Shown here: positions 48,329 through 58,322 of the stretch, piece after piece
Numbering within the stretch: the stretch's first letter is position 1
How the letters are laid out: the number at the start of each line of letters is the position of its first letter
Assembly (NCBI RefSeq): GCF_020091585.1
Contig: NZ_CP083582.1
Coordinates: 1,984,001-2,048,000, forward strand
From: Kovacikia minuta CCNUW1
GTDB lineage: Bacteria > Cyanobacteriota > Cyanobacteriia > Leptolyngbyales > Leptolyngbyaceae
Length of the DNA stretch: 64,000 nucleotides
Reading direction: 5' to 3'
Notes under the pieces: model-generated
Databases searched by the model: none
Told to the model about the DNA's origin: nothing
What the model saw: the letters and a program-made list of their open reading frames with translations, nothing else
Translations under genes and position numbers: made by a program

Positions 48329-48386
48329 CAGCACGGCTCCATTCAGAAATGGACTAGTTTTAGTCTATCGAAGATGCGCGATCGCA

Positions 48387-49301
48387 TCAGGCAATCAGGA
48401 TAGAATCTACCCACTCCTGGTATTGGGAGTCTCGCCTTTCGGTGATAGCGATGAGTTTGGTTCGCAGGGTTTCTGTAATGGGTCTTTCCAGCGGTAGCGG
48501 ATAACCCTCAATCCGTTTCACAGGTGCAATTCGGGCAGCAGTACCGCAGAGAAAGACTTCATCGGCAATCAGTAACTCGGAGCGATCGACCGGACGTTCG
48601 ATCGTTGGAATGCCCATTTCTTTCGCTAAGGTCAGAATGCTGTCCCGCGTAATGCCTTCCAAAATATCCTGGTCAAAACTGGGGGTAATCAGTTGCCCAT
48701 TTCTAATCAGAAAGACATTCATTCCAGAGCCTTCGCTGATCTTACCCTGGGCATTCAGCATGATTGCCTCATCAAAACCAGATTCAACCGCTTCTGTTTT
48801 TGCCAATGCCGAGGTGATGTAGGCAGCGGTGAGTTTACCCCGCAATGGCATACTGGCATCAGATTGACGCTGCCAGGAGCTAATCCGGCAACTGATGCCT
48901 TCGGGCGGCAGGTAATCTCCCAGTTCCAATCCGTAAACCAGAAAATCCTTTTCAACCTGGTGCAGTCGGGGCGCAATTCCCAAACCTGACGCATACACCA
49001 GCGGACGAATATAAAACGAAGTGGTCGGACGGTTGCGCTGAATCACCTCAACAATAATTGTTTTGATCTGCTGGGCGGGCAAATCGTAGTGGAGCAGTTT
49101 GGCGCTATGGCTCAGCCGTTGGCAGTGCCGCTCTAACCGGAATAGCAGGATTTCCCTTGAATTCTCTGGGTTAAGAATGCCCCGTAGCCCTCCAACTGCA
49201 CCAGTTCCATAATGGAGCGCATGGGTGGCGATCGAAAGTTTTGCTTCCTCAAAGGGAACAAACTGGTTTTGGAAGTAGGCAATGGGTAAAAAATGATTCA
49301 T
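48387..49301 (-). CDS. ilvE: Branched-chain amino acid aminotransferase
   Basis: A 304-residue fold-type IV PLP aminotransferase that interconverts leucine, isoleucine and valine with their keto acids. Diagnostic segments are THALHYGTGAVGGLRG near the N-terminus, the PLP lysine within LRGKLTAAYITSALAK, GFDEAIMLNAQGKISEGSGMNVF and ADEVFLCGTAARIAPV. Length and motifs are complete. The gene stands alone. Confidence 0.93.
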   Translation of the reverse strand: MNHFLPIAYFQNQFVPFEEAKLSIATHALHYGTGAVGGLRGILNPENSREILLFRLERHCQRLSHSAKLLHYDLPAQQIKTIIVEVIQRNRPTTSFYIRPLVYASGLGIAPRLHQVEKDFLVYGLELGDYLPPEGISCRISSWQRQSDASMPLRGKLTAAYITSALAKTEAVESGFDEAIMLNAQGKISEGSGMNVFLIRNGQLITPSFDQDILEGITRDSILTLAKEMGIPTIERPVDRSELLIADEVFLCGTAARIAPVKRIEGYPLPLERPITETLRTKLIAITERRDSQYQEWVDSILIA

Positions 49302-49507
49302 GCGATCGCTTTGCTAGGGTTACTTTCTCCAGATTAAATGAATTCATTTCACTAATGTCAACAAAAAGCTCTGTGTACTTAATTCCCTACACCTGCTGAA
49401 GGGATCTCTGCTACAGGATTTAAGCGTAGTGGTAGTTAGGGTGATGGTCAGGGAAAAATTAACTGGTTGCACTAAGTGCAGAGGATAACAAAATAGTCGA
49501 GGATACT

Positions 49508-50602
49508 ATGGCTCAGAAAGAGAGCGCTACTGCCTACTTTAATCAAGGGATTGCTTTCTCTCAACAAAAAGATTGGAAAAGTGCAGAAACATCTTTTCGC
49601 AGGGCAATCGATCTTGATTTCAACAGTGCTCTTGCTTACTACAATTTGGGAATTACCCTAAATGAGCAGGGCAAAACAGCAGAGGCGATCGCTACCTATC
49701 AAACAGCCATTAGACTCAATCCCAACAAGGCTAGTGTTTACGATAACCTGCAAGGTGATTTACATAAGCAAGGCAGAATAGCAGAGGTGATAACTGCCTA
49801 TCAAAAAACGATTAACCTCCAGCTCAATGATGCGGATGCTTACATCAGCTTAGGATTTGCTCTACGTGAACGAGGCAAAACAGCAGAGGCAATCACTGCC
49901 TTTCAAAAAGCCATTAGCTTCAATCCCGACAATGCCAAAGCTTATAGAATCTTAGGAATTGCTCTAGATGAGCAAGGCAAAACAGCAGAAGCAATCACTG
50001 CCTTTCAAACAGCTATTAGCCTCAATTCTAACGATGTTGAGATTTACAGCATCTTGGGATTTGCTTTATACAAACAGGGCAAAACAGCAGAAGCGATTGC
50101 TGTCTACCAAAAAGCCATTAAACTCAATCCCAACTTTGACCAAGCTTACTACAACCTAGGAAATGCTCTAGATGAGTCCAAAATAGCAGAAGCGATCGCT
50201 GCTTACCAAAAAGCCATTAAACTTAATCCCAACAATGCTGACGCTTACTATAACTTAGGAATTGCTCTAGATGAGCAGGGTAAAGTAGCGGAAGCGATCG
50301 CTGCCTACCAGAGAGCTATTAGACTTAATCCCAACGATGCCACGGTTTACTACATCCTGGGAAATGCCCTATCCAAGCAGGGCAAAACAGCAGAAGCGAT
50401 CGTTGCCTACCAGAAAGTCATTAAACTTAATCCCAACGATGCCACGGCTTACTATAACTTGGGAAATGCTCTAGATCAACAGGACAATAGGGAAGCGGCG
50501 ATCGCTGCTTACCAAAAAGCCAGAGACTTATATCGCTCTCAGGGCAGAGATCAGAAGGTAAAAGAAACCTCTCACCTGCTGCAGAAGCTACGGAGACATT
50601 AA
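49508..50602 (+). CDS. TPR-repeat protein
   Basis: A 364-residue protein made almost entirely of about ten tetratricopeptide repeats. The consensus is [33 protein letters not shown], 34 residues long. One repeat, in [17 protein letters not shown], is two or three residues short, breaking the regular superhelix. There is no signal peptide, so it is probably a cytosolic protein-interaction scaffold. Adjacent repeats are nearly identical in DNA, showing recent expansion by recombination. Confidence 0.9.
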   Translation: [364 protein letters not shown]

Positions 50603-50753
50603 TTGATTTAGATTGCTGCGTGATCCAGGTTGCGCTATTTGGTGATCTGGTTACTTGATCTCAGGATATAAGGCTGCGTTGAGTCATGCAACCCAACTAC
50701 CGATGCCAAAAAGGATAGGATTTAGATTGTAGTGATGATTGGAACCTCAAGGA

Positions 50754-51314
50754 ATGACTACAGCGATTCCGGCATCGATTACGCTCGAAGAATTTCTTAA
50801 ACTACCAGAAACGAAGCCTGCCAGTGAGTTCGCTGATGGTCGCATCTACCAGAAACCAATGCCTCAAGGTAAACACTCCCGGCTCCAACTGAAGTTTTGT
50901 GAGACTGCCAATCGTATTGCAGAAGCACCACGAATTGCCCTCGCCTTTCCTGAGTTGCGCGGTACGTTTGGGGGAAGATCGATCGTCCCTGATGCGGCTG
51001 TATTTATTTGGGGGCGAATTCCGTTTGATGCCGATGGCGAAGTGCCGAAGGCCTTTGAGATTTATCCTGATTGGGTGGTGGAAATTCTTTCTTCTGAACA
51101 GAAAGCAACCAAAGTCATTAGCAACATTTTGCATTGCCTTAAATACGGCGCTCAGTTGGGATGGTTAGTTGATCCAGACGAGCGGTTAATTCTGGCATTC
51201 ATGCCAGGGCAGGAACCGATCGAGCTAACCGGGAGCGATCGCCTACTGACTCCAAAATTTCTGCCGATGGAGTTAACGGTTGCTCAGGTTTTTGAATGGC
51301 TAAAAGTGAGTTGA
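50754..51314 (+). CDS. Uma2-family protein (PD-(D/E)XK nuclease fold)
   Basis: A 186-residue Uma2 protein with SITLEEFLKLPETKPASEFADGRI, SIVPDAAVFIWGRIP, PDWVVEILSSEQKATKVISN and LKYGAQLGWLVDPDE. ATG 50754 is preferred to the in-frame TTG at 50739 because AAGGA precedes it and the family starts near MTTAI. It ends one base before the convergent DUF938 gene. Function as for the other members is unproven. Confidence 0.86.
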   Translation: MTTAIPASITLEEFLKLPETKPASEFADGRIYQKPMPQGKHSRLQLKFCETANRIAEAPRIALAFPELRGTFGGRSIVPDAAVFIWGRIPFDADGEVPKAFEIYPDWVVEILSSEQKATKVISNILHCLKYGAQLGWLVDPDERLILAFMPGQEPIELTGSDRLLTPKFLPMELTVAQVFEWLKVS

Positions 51315-51315
51315 C

Positions 51316-51982
51316 TTAGTTCTCACACTTTTTGAAAATGACAGACAAGTTGTTTGCAGGCATCGGATGAATTTCAACAAGCGAGAGGTTTTGTGCCTCA
51401 GCAACAGCGACAACCTGTTCTAGATTTCGCACGCCCCAATCCGGGTTTTGCATCTGAAGGCTTTGATCAAAGGCGGCATTACTGGGGGCGGTATGTTTGC
51501 CCCCCTGTTTGAAGGGACCATAGAGATACAAAACCCCCTCTGCTGGCAAAATTCGCTTTGCGCCTGCCATTAATCCCAAACAAGCTGCCCAGGGAGCGAT
51601 ATGAATCATGTTAATGTTAACGATCGCCCCAATCGGTTCCCGCCTGAGGTCAATCTGTTGTAAGTGCTGTGGCAGGTCTTGCTGCTCCACACTCCAAACT
51701 GGAGCGCAGACATCTAAATTGATCGGGGGGTACAGCGTTATCCGTGGCACAATGTTCTCGCCATGCGGCAATACTAGCGCGGGCGATCGGGTTTGGGTCT
51801 GAAGGAATCCATTTACGTGGATAAAGGTGGGAAGCAAAAAAGACTGCGTGTTCTCCCGTGCCGCTCGATATTTCTAACACTGTCCCCTGGGGGGGTAACA
51901 CGCGTTGTAACACCTCCAGAATCGGCTCTCGATTGCGTTCTGTTGCAGGCGCATATTGGCGAGCATCAGAAAATTCAGGCAT
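51316..51982 (-). pseudogene. DUF938 SAM-dependent methyltransferase, interrupted by a +1 shift
   Basis: The first frame (51982 to about 51745) gives MPEFSDARQYAPATERNREP and the AdoMet motif VLEISSGTGEHAVFFASHL, then runs out of sense after AAWREHCAT. The second frame gives LYPPINLDVCAPVWSVEQQDL, IVNINMIHIAPWAACLGLMA and YLYGPFKQGGKHTAPSNAAF to the end. Removing one base of CC at 51742-51743 joins them into a typical DUF938 protein of about 221 residues. Its methyl acceptor is unknown. Its start overlaps the end of the EcsC-like gene by 8 bases, so they form an operon. Confidence 0.8.
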
Positions 51983-52700
51983 CGGTTGAATCTTCCTCTG
52001 CCGATCGCCGTTTTAACTCATAAAAACGACTGGCAGCCCGTCCGATGGAATAGATCAGCGTAATATCGCTGGTGACACCAACGAACATGCCAATCCCTGG
52101 AAGAATTTCTACAATGCTGAGTCCACCTTTTAATACACCCGACCCACCCATCGATAACCCCCAAATTGCCAGCACTTCGCCTCTACGGGTTGGTTCAGTC
52201 AGGGAAAATCCATAGATGGTTGCAATCTGATAAACCATTTTTGCCTGGAGGGCTGTAATTGCGACCAGATCAAGAGCCAACAGGGTGATGGCTAAGGGTG
52301 GGATAAAATTGGTGATCAGCCCCACTCCACCTGCCTTCAGTGCTGTCTCTACAACTGCGCGGTGGGCAAGTTGTTCGGGCGTTTCCAGGGGATATTTCTG
52401 GCGCAGTTGCGCAACTTCGCGCTGAACTTCTTCCACATTAACCTGCCCCAGGGCTGCCATCAGCCAGCGCAACCCTGGCATCCGGGTAGCAAATTGGACA
52501 ACAGGGTTTTCTGCGATCGGCGTTACAATCCGACCAATGGTTTCCGTACTTTGCGCCACCGCCCGATGCAGGGGAGGCTCGATCGTTTCTTCAACGGTAG
52601 TGGTCGTTTCCTTAACTGCATCGGAAACCGTTTGGAAAAGATTAGCGATCGTCTGATTCAACTGCTCAAAGCAAGAACGCGATTCATCTGGGGTTGACAT
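51975..52700 (-). CDS. EcsC/DUF697-like membrane-associated protein
   Basis: A 241-residue protein. An amphipathic N-terminal part (TVSDAVKETTTTVEETIEPP) is followed by a hydrophobic domain with VGLITNFIPPLAITLLALDLVAITALQAKMVYQIATIYG and GGLSIVEILPGIGMFVG, two or three membrane-dipping helices. This resembles the EcsC and YcjF/DUF697 families, whose function is poorly defined. It lies upstream of and overlapping the DUF938 methyltransferase by 8 bases, indicating cotranscription. Confidence 0.65.
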   Translation of the reverse strand: MSTPDESRSCFEQLNQTIANLFQTVSDAVKETTTTVEETIEPPLHRAVAQSTETIGRIVTPIAENPVVQFATRMPGLRWLMAALGQVNVEEVQREVAQLRQKYPLETPEQLAHRAVVETALKAGGVGLITNFIPPLAITLLALDLVAITALQAKMVYQIATIYGFSLTEPTRRGEVLAIWGLSMGGSGVLKGGLSIVEILPGIGMFVGVTSDITLIYSIGRAASRFYELKRRSAEEDSTDA

Positions 52701-52786
52701 GTTTCAAGGGTTTAGAATGGGGTCACCTTAATTCTAAACAAGCCACCGATTGAGAGATGACCCAGGTAAGGGCGGTTTACCGTGCC

Positions 52787-53929
52787 TTACATTTTGTCAC
52801 CATCTGGCATGCCCATCTGGCGTAACCAGCGGTAATGGGAAACAATCCCTGCCCATACAGAGGCGTGTTCGATGTATTTCACCCCAAATTCCTGGCAGGT
52901 TTCCTCAACCAGCTTGGAGAGAACTGGGTAATTAACGTGGCAAATCCGGGGGAAAAGATGGTGCTCAACCTGAAAGTTGAGTCCCCCCAGAAACCAGGAA
53001 ATGACTGGATTCCGGCGAGCAAAATTAACTGTGGTTTCAGTTTGGTGGATTGCCCAGGCGTTATCAATCCGTTCAGTGCCCTCTACAGGGAGGGGAAAGT
53101 CTGCTTCTTCCACCGCATGGGCGAGTTGGAAGACCACACTCAAAACCAGACCCAGGACGATCGCAGTGGTTCCATAGAACAGCAACACGACCCAGAGGGG
53201 GTGAATCAGCAAGGGAATCCCAAACGCCAGGATCAGAAAGATTATTTTACCAGCTAGAAAAATAACCAGATCCCATCCTTGAGGACGGGGATAGGAACGC
53301 TCACCAATTTTTCCCGTCAAAACATCATGAAAGTCATCATAAAGCTGCCAGCGAAGGGCGATGAGTCCATACAACAGCCAGAGATAGTAATGTTGCCAGC
53401 GGTGAAACGGAAACCATTGCTGGTGAGGCGTTAACCGACCGAAAATGCCAATATCCAGATCGGTATCATGTCCTGTAACGTTGACGTAGGTGTGATGAAA
53501 CAGGCCATGTTTCCAGCGCCAGTTGTAGGAACTTCCCCCAATCAGGTCGAGGGTCATTCCTGCCAGTTTATTTACCCAGGGAGTATGGGAATAGGCCTGA
53601 TGCCCCCCATCGTGCTGAATGTTAAAACCGACTCCTGCTGCTACCAGACCCAGCAAAATAGACAGCGGCAAAGCCTGCCACCAGGTTTGGGCAAAGAAAA
53701 CAAGCAGCCCATACAAGATGACGAAACTCAGCGAAAGAATAGCGGTCTTTAAGTACATCTGGGGACAGTCCCGTTGTTGCCGTCCTGTACTTTGAAAAAA
53801 CTCATCAACACGACGCCGAAGCTCAACTTGAAAAGCATTATCTCGATTAAACTTTAGCTTTTTGTTAGATTCTACCGATCGCGGGTCACGGTGATTAGGA
53901 AATACTTGACAATCTTGCTTCTGGATCAC
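52787..53929 (-). CDS. Front-end-type membrane fatty acid desaturase
   Basis: A 380-residue membrane di-iron desaturase. The three histidine boxes are HDGGH (in FNIQHDGGHQAYS), HGLFHH (in KHGLFHHTYVN) and QVEHH (in FQVEHHLFPRICH). The Gln in the third box marks the front-end class, to which cyanobacterial delta-6 DesD belongs; overall order and the ending VKYIEHASVWAGIVSHYRWLRQMG also fit. There is no cytochrome b5 domain. Four membrane helices flank the boxes. Position specificity cannot be read. ATG 53929 is the first start; an internal start is possible. Confidence 0.88.
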   Translation of the reverse strand: MIQKQDCQVFPNHRDPRSVESNKKLKFNRDNAFQVELRRRVDEFFQSTGRQQRDCPQMYLKTAILSLSFVILYGLLVFFAQTWWQALPLSILLGLVAAGVGFNIQHDGGHQAYSHTPWVNKLAGMTLDLIGGSSYNWRWKHGLFHHTYVNVTGHDTDLDIGIFGRLTPHQQWFPFHRWQHYYLWLLYGLIALRWQLYDDFHDVLTGKIGERSYPRPQGWDLVIFLAGKIIFLILAFGIPLLIHPLWVVLLFYGTTAIVLGLVLSVVFQLAHAVEEADFPLPVEGTERIDNAWAIHQTETTVNFARRNPVISWFLGGLNFQVEHHLFPRICHVNYPVLSKLVEETCQEFGVKYIEHASVWAGIVSHYRWLRQMGMPDGDKM

Positions 53930-54279
53930 GAATACTCTCGACAGGCGGCTGATGATTTAACAAGGGTGAGTTTTAAGGTATCCATAACCACAAATTCCTT
54001 TTTGGACTCAATGTATCCGGAACCTTAAATGACAGCACCCCGTGTGGTTATACTCTCAGGATACCCTGCCCCTGGTAGATAACCCTCTACAGATAGGAAC
54101 AAGGCTACTGATATTGAATTAAAATTTGCGGGATAGCGTCAAGCAGGAGCGAAATAATTGCTGAATAACGCTCCCTTTAAAGAAGCTTGGAGGATTCCTG
54201 TAGTTTATGATTTTTATAAAGATTAATCAAAATAGTATTAGTCCATACACTGTGAGTCTCCAAAATATATCATGAAGCA
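53930..54279. other. Intergenic, divergent promoter region
   Basis: A region of 350 bases between the desaturase (minus) and ribokinase (plus) genes. It is AT-rich near 54200-54270. Desaturase promoters in cyanobacteria are often cold-induced, but no specific box could be identified. Confidence 0.35.
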
Positions 54280-55221
54280 ATGATTCAACCCTATGTCGTT
54301 GTTTTTGGCAGCATCAACATGGATTTAGTTGCCAAAACCCCTCGTTTGCCTACCCCAGGGGAAACTTTGCTGGGTTCCCGTTTCTCTACGGTTCCTGGTG
54401 GGAAAGGAGCGAATCAGGCAGTTGCAGTTGCCCGTTTGGGTATACCAACCCGGATGGTAGGACGGGTGGGCGGAGATAGTTTTGGACAGGCGCTTTTGAC
54501 CAGTCTCCAGGCGGCAGGAGTTAATACGGATGGGGTGCTGCTAGACGCATCTAACCATTCGGGTGTGGCGATGATTGCAGTTGATGACAGGAGTGAGAAT
54601 CACATTATTGTGATTCCTGGAGCCAATGGGCAGGTCAATGAAGCAGACGTGGAACGGCTAGCCGATCGCCTCCCTGGTGCGATCGCCCTCCTGTTGCAGT
54701 TGGAAGTTCCCCTTGCCACCGTTTATTCAGCAGCTCAAGCTGCACACCGGGCAGGAGTGCGGGTGATCCTGGACCCAGCTCCCGCCAGTTCAGAACTCCC
54801 CCCTGAGCTTTATTCCCTGGTGGATATCATCACGCCCAATGCGGTTGAAGTTGAACAACTGGTTGGCTTTCCCGTCACCGATACGGCCACTGCCGCCGAG
54901 GCAGCCAACATTTTGCATCAGCGGGGAGTAAACATTGCCGTGATCAAGCTGGGGGCACAGGGAGTTTTCTGCTCCACCCAGGAAGATTCTTTCTTTGTTC
55001 CCGCCTTCCAGGTGCAAGCCGTGGATACGGTTGCTGCCGGAGATTCCTTTAACGGGGGACTGGCAGCCGCCCTGGCAGAAGGACATGCCATCCGGCAAGC
55101 AATCACCTGGGGAGCCGCTGCCGGGGCATTGTCGGTGACAAAATCAGGGGCACAATCCTCACTCCCCGATCGCGCCAGTTTCGATGCTTTCTTAAAGGCA
55201 AATAGCGATCGTCCAGCGTAA
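54280..55221 (+). CDS. rbsK: Ribokinase
   Basis: A 313-residue PfkB-family sugar kinase. The opening VVVFGSINMDLVAKTPRLPTPGET, the substrate loop GGKGANQAVAVARLG (about 45-59) and the catalytic motif DTVAAGDSFNGGLA near the C-terminus fit ribokinase, which phosphorylates ribose at O5. Length and both PfkB signatures are complete. No rbs transporter is nearby. ATG 54280 has only a weak upstream ribosome site. A tRNA-Thr gene follows on the opposite strand. Confidence 0.92.
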   Translation: MIQPYVVVFGSINMDLVAKTPRLPTPGETLLGSRFSTVPGGKGANQAVAVARLGIPTRMVGRVGGDSFGQALLTSLQAAGVNTDGVLLDASNHSGVAMIAVDDRSENHIIVIPGANGQVNEADVERLADRLPGAIALLLQLEVPLATVYSAAQAAHRAGVRVILDPAPASSELPPELYSLVDIITPNAVEVEQLVGFPVTDTATAAEAANILHQRGVNIAVIKLGAQGVFCSTQEDSFFVPAFQVQAVDTVAAGDSFNGGLAAALAEGHAIRQAITWGAAAGALSVTKSGAQSSLPDRASFDAFLKANSDRPA

Positions 55222-55241
55222 GGGGCAAATTGACCAACCAG

Positions 55242-55313
55242 AGCCCTTGACGAGGATTGAACTCGTGACCTCACCCTTACCAAGGGTGTGCTCTACCACT
55301 GAGCTACAAGGGC
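55242..55313 (-). tRNA. tRNA-Thr (GGT)
   Basis: A 72-nucleotide cloverleaf on the minus strand. The acceptor stem is GCCCTTG/CAAGGGC with U as discriminator, the D-arm AGCTCAGTGGTAGAGC is present, the anticodon loop CTTGGTA gives GGT, and the T-arm contains GAGTTCAATCCTC. CCA is not encoded. Confidence 0.95.
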
Positions 55314-55429
55314 AAAACAAATTAAGAATTTTGAATTATCGAATTGAAAACCCAGAAATCTAAGCCAATACAGTATACCTAAGTCATAATTCTTAATTCT
55401 CAATTCATAATTCCTAATTTTATCGTGGA

Positions 55430-55511
55430 TGGGCCGGGCTGGATTTGAACCATCGTAGGCATAGCCAGCGGATTTACAGTCCGCCCCCATTAACCACTCG
55501 GGCACCGACCC
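55430..55511 (-). tRNA. tRNA-Tyr (GTA)
   Basis: An 82-nucleotide class II tRNA on the minus strand. The acceptor stem is GGGTCGG/CCGGCCC with discriminator A, the anticodon loop CTGTAAA reads GTA, and a long variable arm (GCTGGCTATGCCTAC) and T-arm TGGTTCAAATCCA follow. The gene lies 116 bases upstream of tRNA-Thr in the same orientation, so the pair may be cotranscribed. Confidence 0.95.
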
Positions 55512-55657
55512 ATTTGTTCCACGGATATTGATGTTAGCATACCCGTTGACCTAGATGTTATTGATTTCAAAATCAATGTTCCAATTCCCAAACCTTCACT
55601 ATAATCAAGCCCATTAAGTTCAACGCTGAACAGTGTCAACCGCCAACTTGCCAGCCC

Positions 55658-57148
55658 ATGACTTTTATTTCGCTCACCTACGCCCTATTTCTCCTCAGTG
55701 TCTTGGGGATTTACTGGTCCGTTCAACAACCGTGGCTCCGGATGTGGGCACTGTTGGCAGCCAGTATTGTGTTCTACGCCTCCCTTCAGGTTCAATATAT
55801 CCCGTTGCTGCTTGCTGCCACCTGGATTACGTTTCGGTTGGGGCAGGTGATGGGGTCTCCCCCAGACTGGCGGATTGAGGACTGGCAGTTTGCCCAGCAG
55901 GATTGGAACCGTCAACGGCTGAGGCTCCTGTGGTTTGGCATTGTCTTGAATGTTCTGCTACTTCTGGGGTTCAAATACATTCCCTTCCTGATGTCTTCCG
56001 TTGGCGCACTGTTGGGGATGCCTGCGATGCAGGAAAATGCTGAATGGACCCATGCCCATCTGATTGCGCCTTTGGGTCTAAGTTTCTTCTGTTTTGAGTG
56101 CATCGCTTATCTGATAGATGTTTACCGGGGTGGACCCGCAGCCCAGCGGTTTCTTAACTTTTCTGCCTATAAGTTATTTTTCCCAAAGCTAATCAGTGGT
56201 CCGATTACCCGCTATCACCCGTTTGCGACCCAGGTGCAGACCCAGGGTTTTCCCACGGTAGATCGGCTCACTGAGGGCTTATGGCTGATTGCCTGTGGTG
56301 CGGTGAAAAAGGGGTTATTGGCAGATAATTTGGGGGTGCTGGTCGATCTCAGTTTTCAAAATCTTCAGCGGGCAGGCAGTGCCGATCTGTGGTTGGCAGC
56401 GATCGCCTATGGGTTTCAGCTCTATTTAGACTTCAGCGGCTATGTTGATATGGCACGGGGAAGCGCCATCCTGTTAGGGTTCAACCTGCCGCAAAACTTT
56501 GACTTTCCCTATTTTTCCACCAGCATTGCAGACTTCTGGCGGCGCTGGCATATGACCCTGGGAGACTGGTTGCGAAATTACCTCTATTCCCCCCTGGGTG
56601 GCTCCCGTCAGGGCTTACTGCGAACCTGCCTGAATTTGATGATTATTATGCTGATTGCGGGCATCTGGCATGGTGCCGCATGGGGGTTTGTTGTTTGGGG
56701 AATTTTGCATGGACTGGCACTGGTGATTCATCGCCTGGTGGATGCCATTTCAAGCCGAAATGAAGGGCTAAAACGGTTCTGGCAAAATCCTCCTGGAATT
56801 GTCACAGGCTGGTTGCTGACCCAACTGATGGTGTTTTTTGCCTGGATTTTCTTCCGCTTGCCCGACTTAAAGGATTCCTGGTTGGTCGTACAACGCCTGT
56901 GGGGACATGCGGCAGATGCCCAGTTTGCCCAGAAAGTTTACGCTGAAACGTTTGGTTTAGAGTCGGTTCAGATTGCGCTCCTGCTGGCTATTCTGGCGAC
57001 TTTAATGGGAATTGCCTATACCTGCGATCGCCTGCTCAAACTCCAACTCAACTGGCCCGTCAAACTGCTGCTGGTTCCCGCCTGCCTCTTTGCTGTTTGG
57101 CTACTCGCCCCGGCGGGTTCTTTGCCCTATATCTATTTTGATTTTTAA
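55658..57148 (+). CDS. MBOAT-family O-acyltransferase
   Basis: A 496-residue polytopic membrane protein with about ten membrane segments. The MBOAT signature includes GLSFFCFECIAYLIDVYRGG, LFFPKLISGPITRY, QLYLDFSGYVDMARGSAILLG and FWRRWHMTLGDWLRNYLY. The catalytic histidine is in GIWHGAAWGFVVWGILHG. Members of this DltB/AlgI type transfer acyl groups to polysaccharides or cell-wall polymers outside the membrane, usually with a partner SGNH/AlgX-like protein. No such partner follows here; only repeat-rich non-coding DNA does. The acceptor is unknown. Confidence 0.92.
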   Translation: MTFISLTYALFLLSVLGIYWSVQQPWLRMWALLAASIVFYASLQVQYIPLLLAATWITFRLGQVMGSPPDWRIEDWQFAQQDWNRQRLRLLWFGIVLNVLLLLGFKYIPFLMSSVGALLGMPAMQENAEWTHAHLIAPLGLSFFCFECIAYLIDVYRGGPAAQRFLNFSAYKLFFPKLISGPITRYHPFATQVQTQGFPTVDRLTEGLWLIACGAVKKGLLADNLGVLVDLSFQNLQRAGSADLWLAAIAYGFQLYLDFSGYVDMARGSAILLGFNLPQNFDFPYFSTSIADFWRRWHMTLGDWLRNYLYSPLGGSRQGLLRTCLNLMIIMLIAGIWHGAAWGFVVWGILHGLALVIHRLVDAISSRNEGLKRFWQNPPGIVTGWLLTQLMVFFAWIFFRLPDLKDSWLVVQRLWGHAADAQFAQKVYAETFGLESVQIALLLAILATLMGIAYTCDRLLKLQLNWPVKLLLVPACLFAVWLLAPAGSLPYIYFDF

Positions 57149-57551
57149 ATCGTTCGTAAGTGGTAGGTGGTAGGTTGGAACGAGTGTTTCAGAGGCTCTG
57201 TCTCAAATGCACCTGGAAAGAGGCAGAGCCTCTCAAATGTCATTTTCAGGCGGAGCGGAACGCTATTACTCACGGATGCGGCACCTCCGGGTGTGAACGA
57301 TTCTGCATTTGTTTGGGTGCTTTCTGCCTATGGGAGCCAGGGTCTGCTGGTCAACTCAAGGTCTGATCAAAATTGTGCTTGCCAGCCGTTTCTTAATCAT
57401 GCTGGTTCTTGCAGTCGTTGCCGAAAGCGATCGTGAAAAGAAATTCCCAAGTCCAAAATCCAAAACCTAAAATCTGAAGTGAGGAGCAGGGAATGGGGAG
57501 TGCTTAAGGAGTTCGCAGATCTATTATGAAGGAAAGAATTAACTGCTTGCT
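57149..57551. repeat. Intergenic region with AGGCAGAGCCT-type palindromes
   Basis: GAGGCTCTGTCTC near 57191-57203 and GAGGCAGAGCCTC near 57220-57232 are nearly complementary. A further CAGGCGGAGCGGAACGC segment follows at about 57249-57265. This belongs to the dispersed AGGCAGAGCCT repeats of filamentous cyanobacteria. Short open frames across it have no protein-like composition. The rest of the gap up to the DUF4058 gene shows nothing else. Confidence 0.6.
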
Positions 57552-58322
57552 ATGCCCTCCCCCTTTCCTGGAATGAATCCCTACCTGGAAAATCCCGAAC
57601 TATGGTCAGAATTCCATAGCCGGATGATTGTGGCGATCGCAGATGCACTGGATGACCTCCTCAGCCGTGATTATCGAGTTGCTGTTGAGAAGCGGGTTTA
57701 TCTGAGTCAGGATGATGAAACGATACTGATTGGCATTCCTGATGTTGCCGTCACTGCATCTCAACCTGCAAATTCTTCACTGTCCATTGGGGCAACAGCC
57801 GTCGCAGAGCCATTGACCGTCGAACTTCCAGCATCAGAAGAAGTTCAAGAACGTTATTTAGAAATCCGGGAAGGAGGAACTGGTATTGTCGTCACAACCA
57901 TTGAACTTTTGTCTCCTAAAAATAAACGTTCGGGTGAAGGGCGCAATGCCTATCTACAAAAACGTCAACAGACCTTAAATACCGCTACTCATTGGATCGA
58001 AATTGATTTGCTACGGGGTGGCGAACCCATGCCGATGCTGGGAGCAGCGCGATCAGACTACCGCATTCTGGTCAGCCGTAGCCAGGAGCGTCCTAAAGCT
58101 CAACTCTATGCATTTAGCTTACGGCAACCCATCCCAGCGTTCCCGATTCCACTCCGCAGAGGTGAACCTGAACCATTACTTGAACTCCAACCCTTACTTC
58201 ACCATGTATACGATCGCGCCCGGTTTGAGTTAGAGATCGATTATCAGCAACCTCCCAGTCCCAAATTATCAAACGATGCTTGGGAGTGGCTAAGAACCTG
58301 CCAAACACTCTCCCAAACTTAA
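57552..58322 (+). CDS. DUF4058 family protein
   Basis: A 256-residue protein that opens MPSPFPGMNPYLENPELWSEFHSRM, the hallmark of DUF4058, a large cyanobacterial family of unknown function. Other conserved parts are YRVAVEKRVYLS, GIPDVAV, TTIELLSPKNKRSGEGRNAY and HWIEIDLLRGGEPMP. The IELLSPKNK and IEIDLLRGG segments recall the E-x-K region of PD-(D/E)XK folds, so a distant relation to Uma2 is possible, but that is speculation. Confidence 0.9.
   Translation: MPSPFPGMNPYLENPELWSEFHSRMIVAIADALDDLLSRDYRVAVEKRVYLSQDDETILIGIPDVAVTASQPANSSLSIGATAVAEPLTVELPASEEVQERYLEIREGGTGIVVTTIELLSPKNKRSGEGRNAYLQKRQQTLNTATHWIEIDLLRGGEPMPMLGAARSDYRILVSRSQERPKAQLYAFSLRQPIPAFPIPLRRGEPEPLLELQPLLHHVYDRARFELEIDYQQPPSPKLSNDAWEWLRTCQTLSQT

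Noticed and set aside
57160..57436. Short plus-strand frames after the MBOAT gene, considered as the missing SGNH/AlgX partner
   Set aside because: They cover the AGGCAGAGCCT palindromes and contain none of the SGNH motifs.
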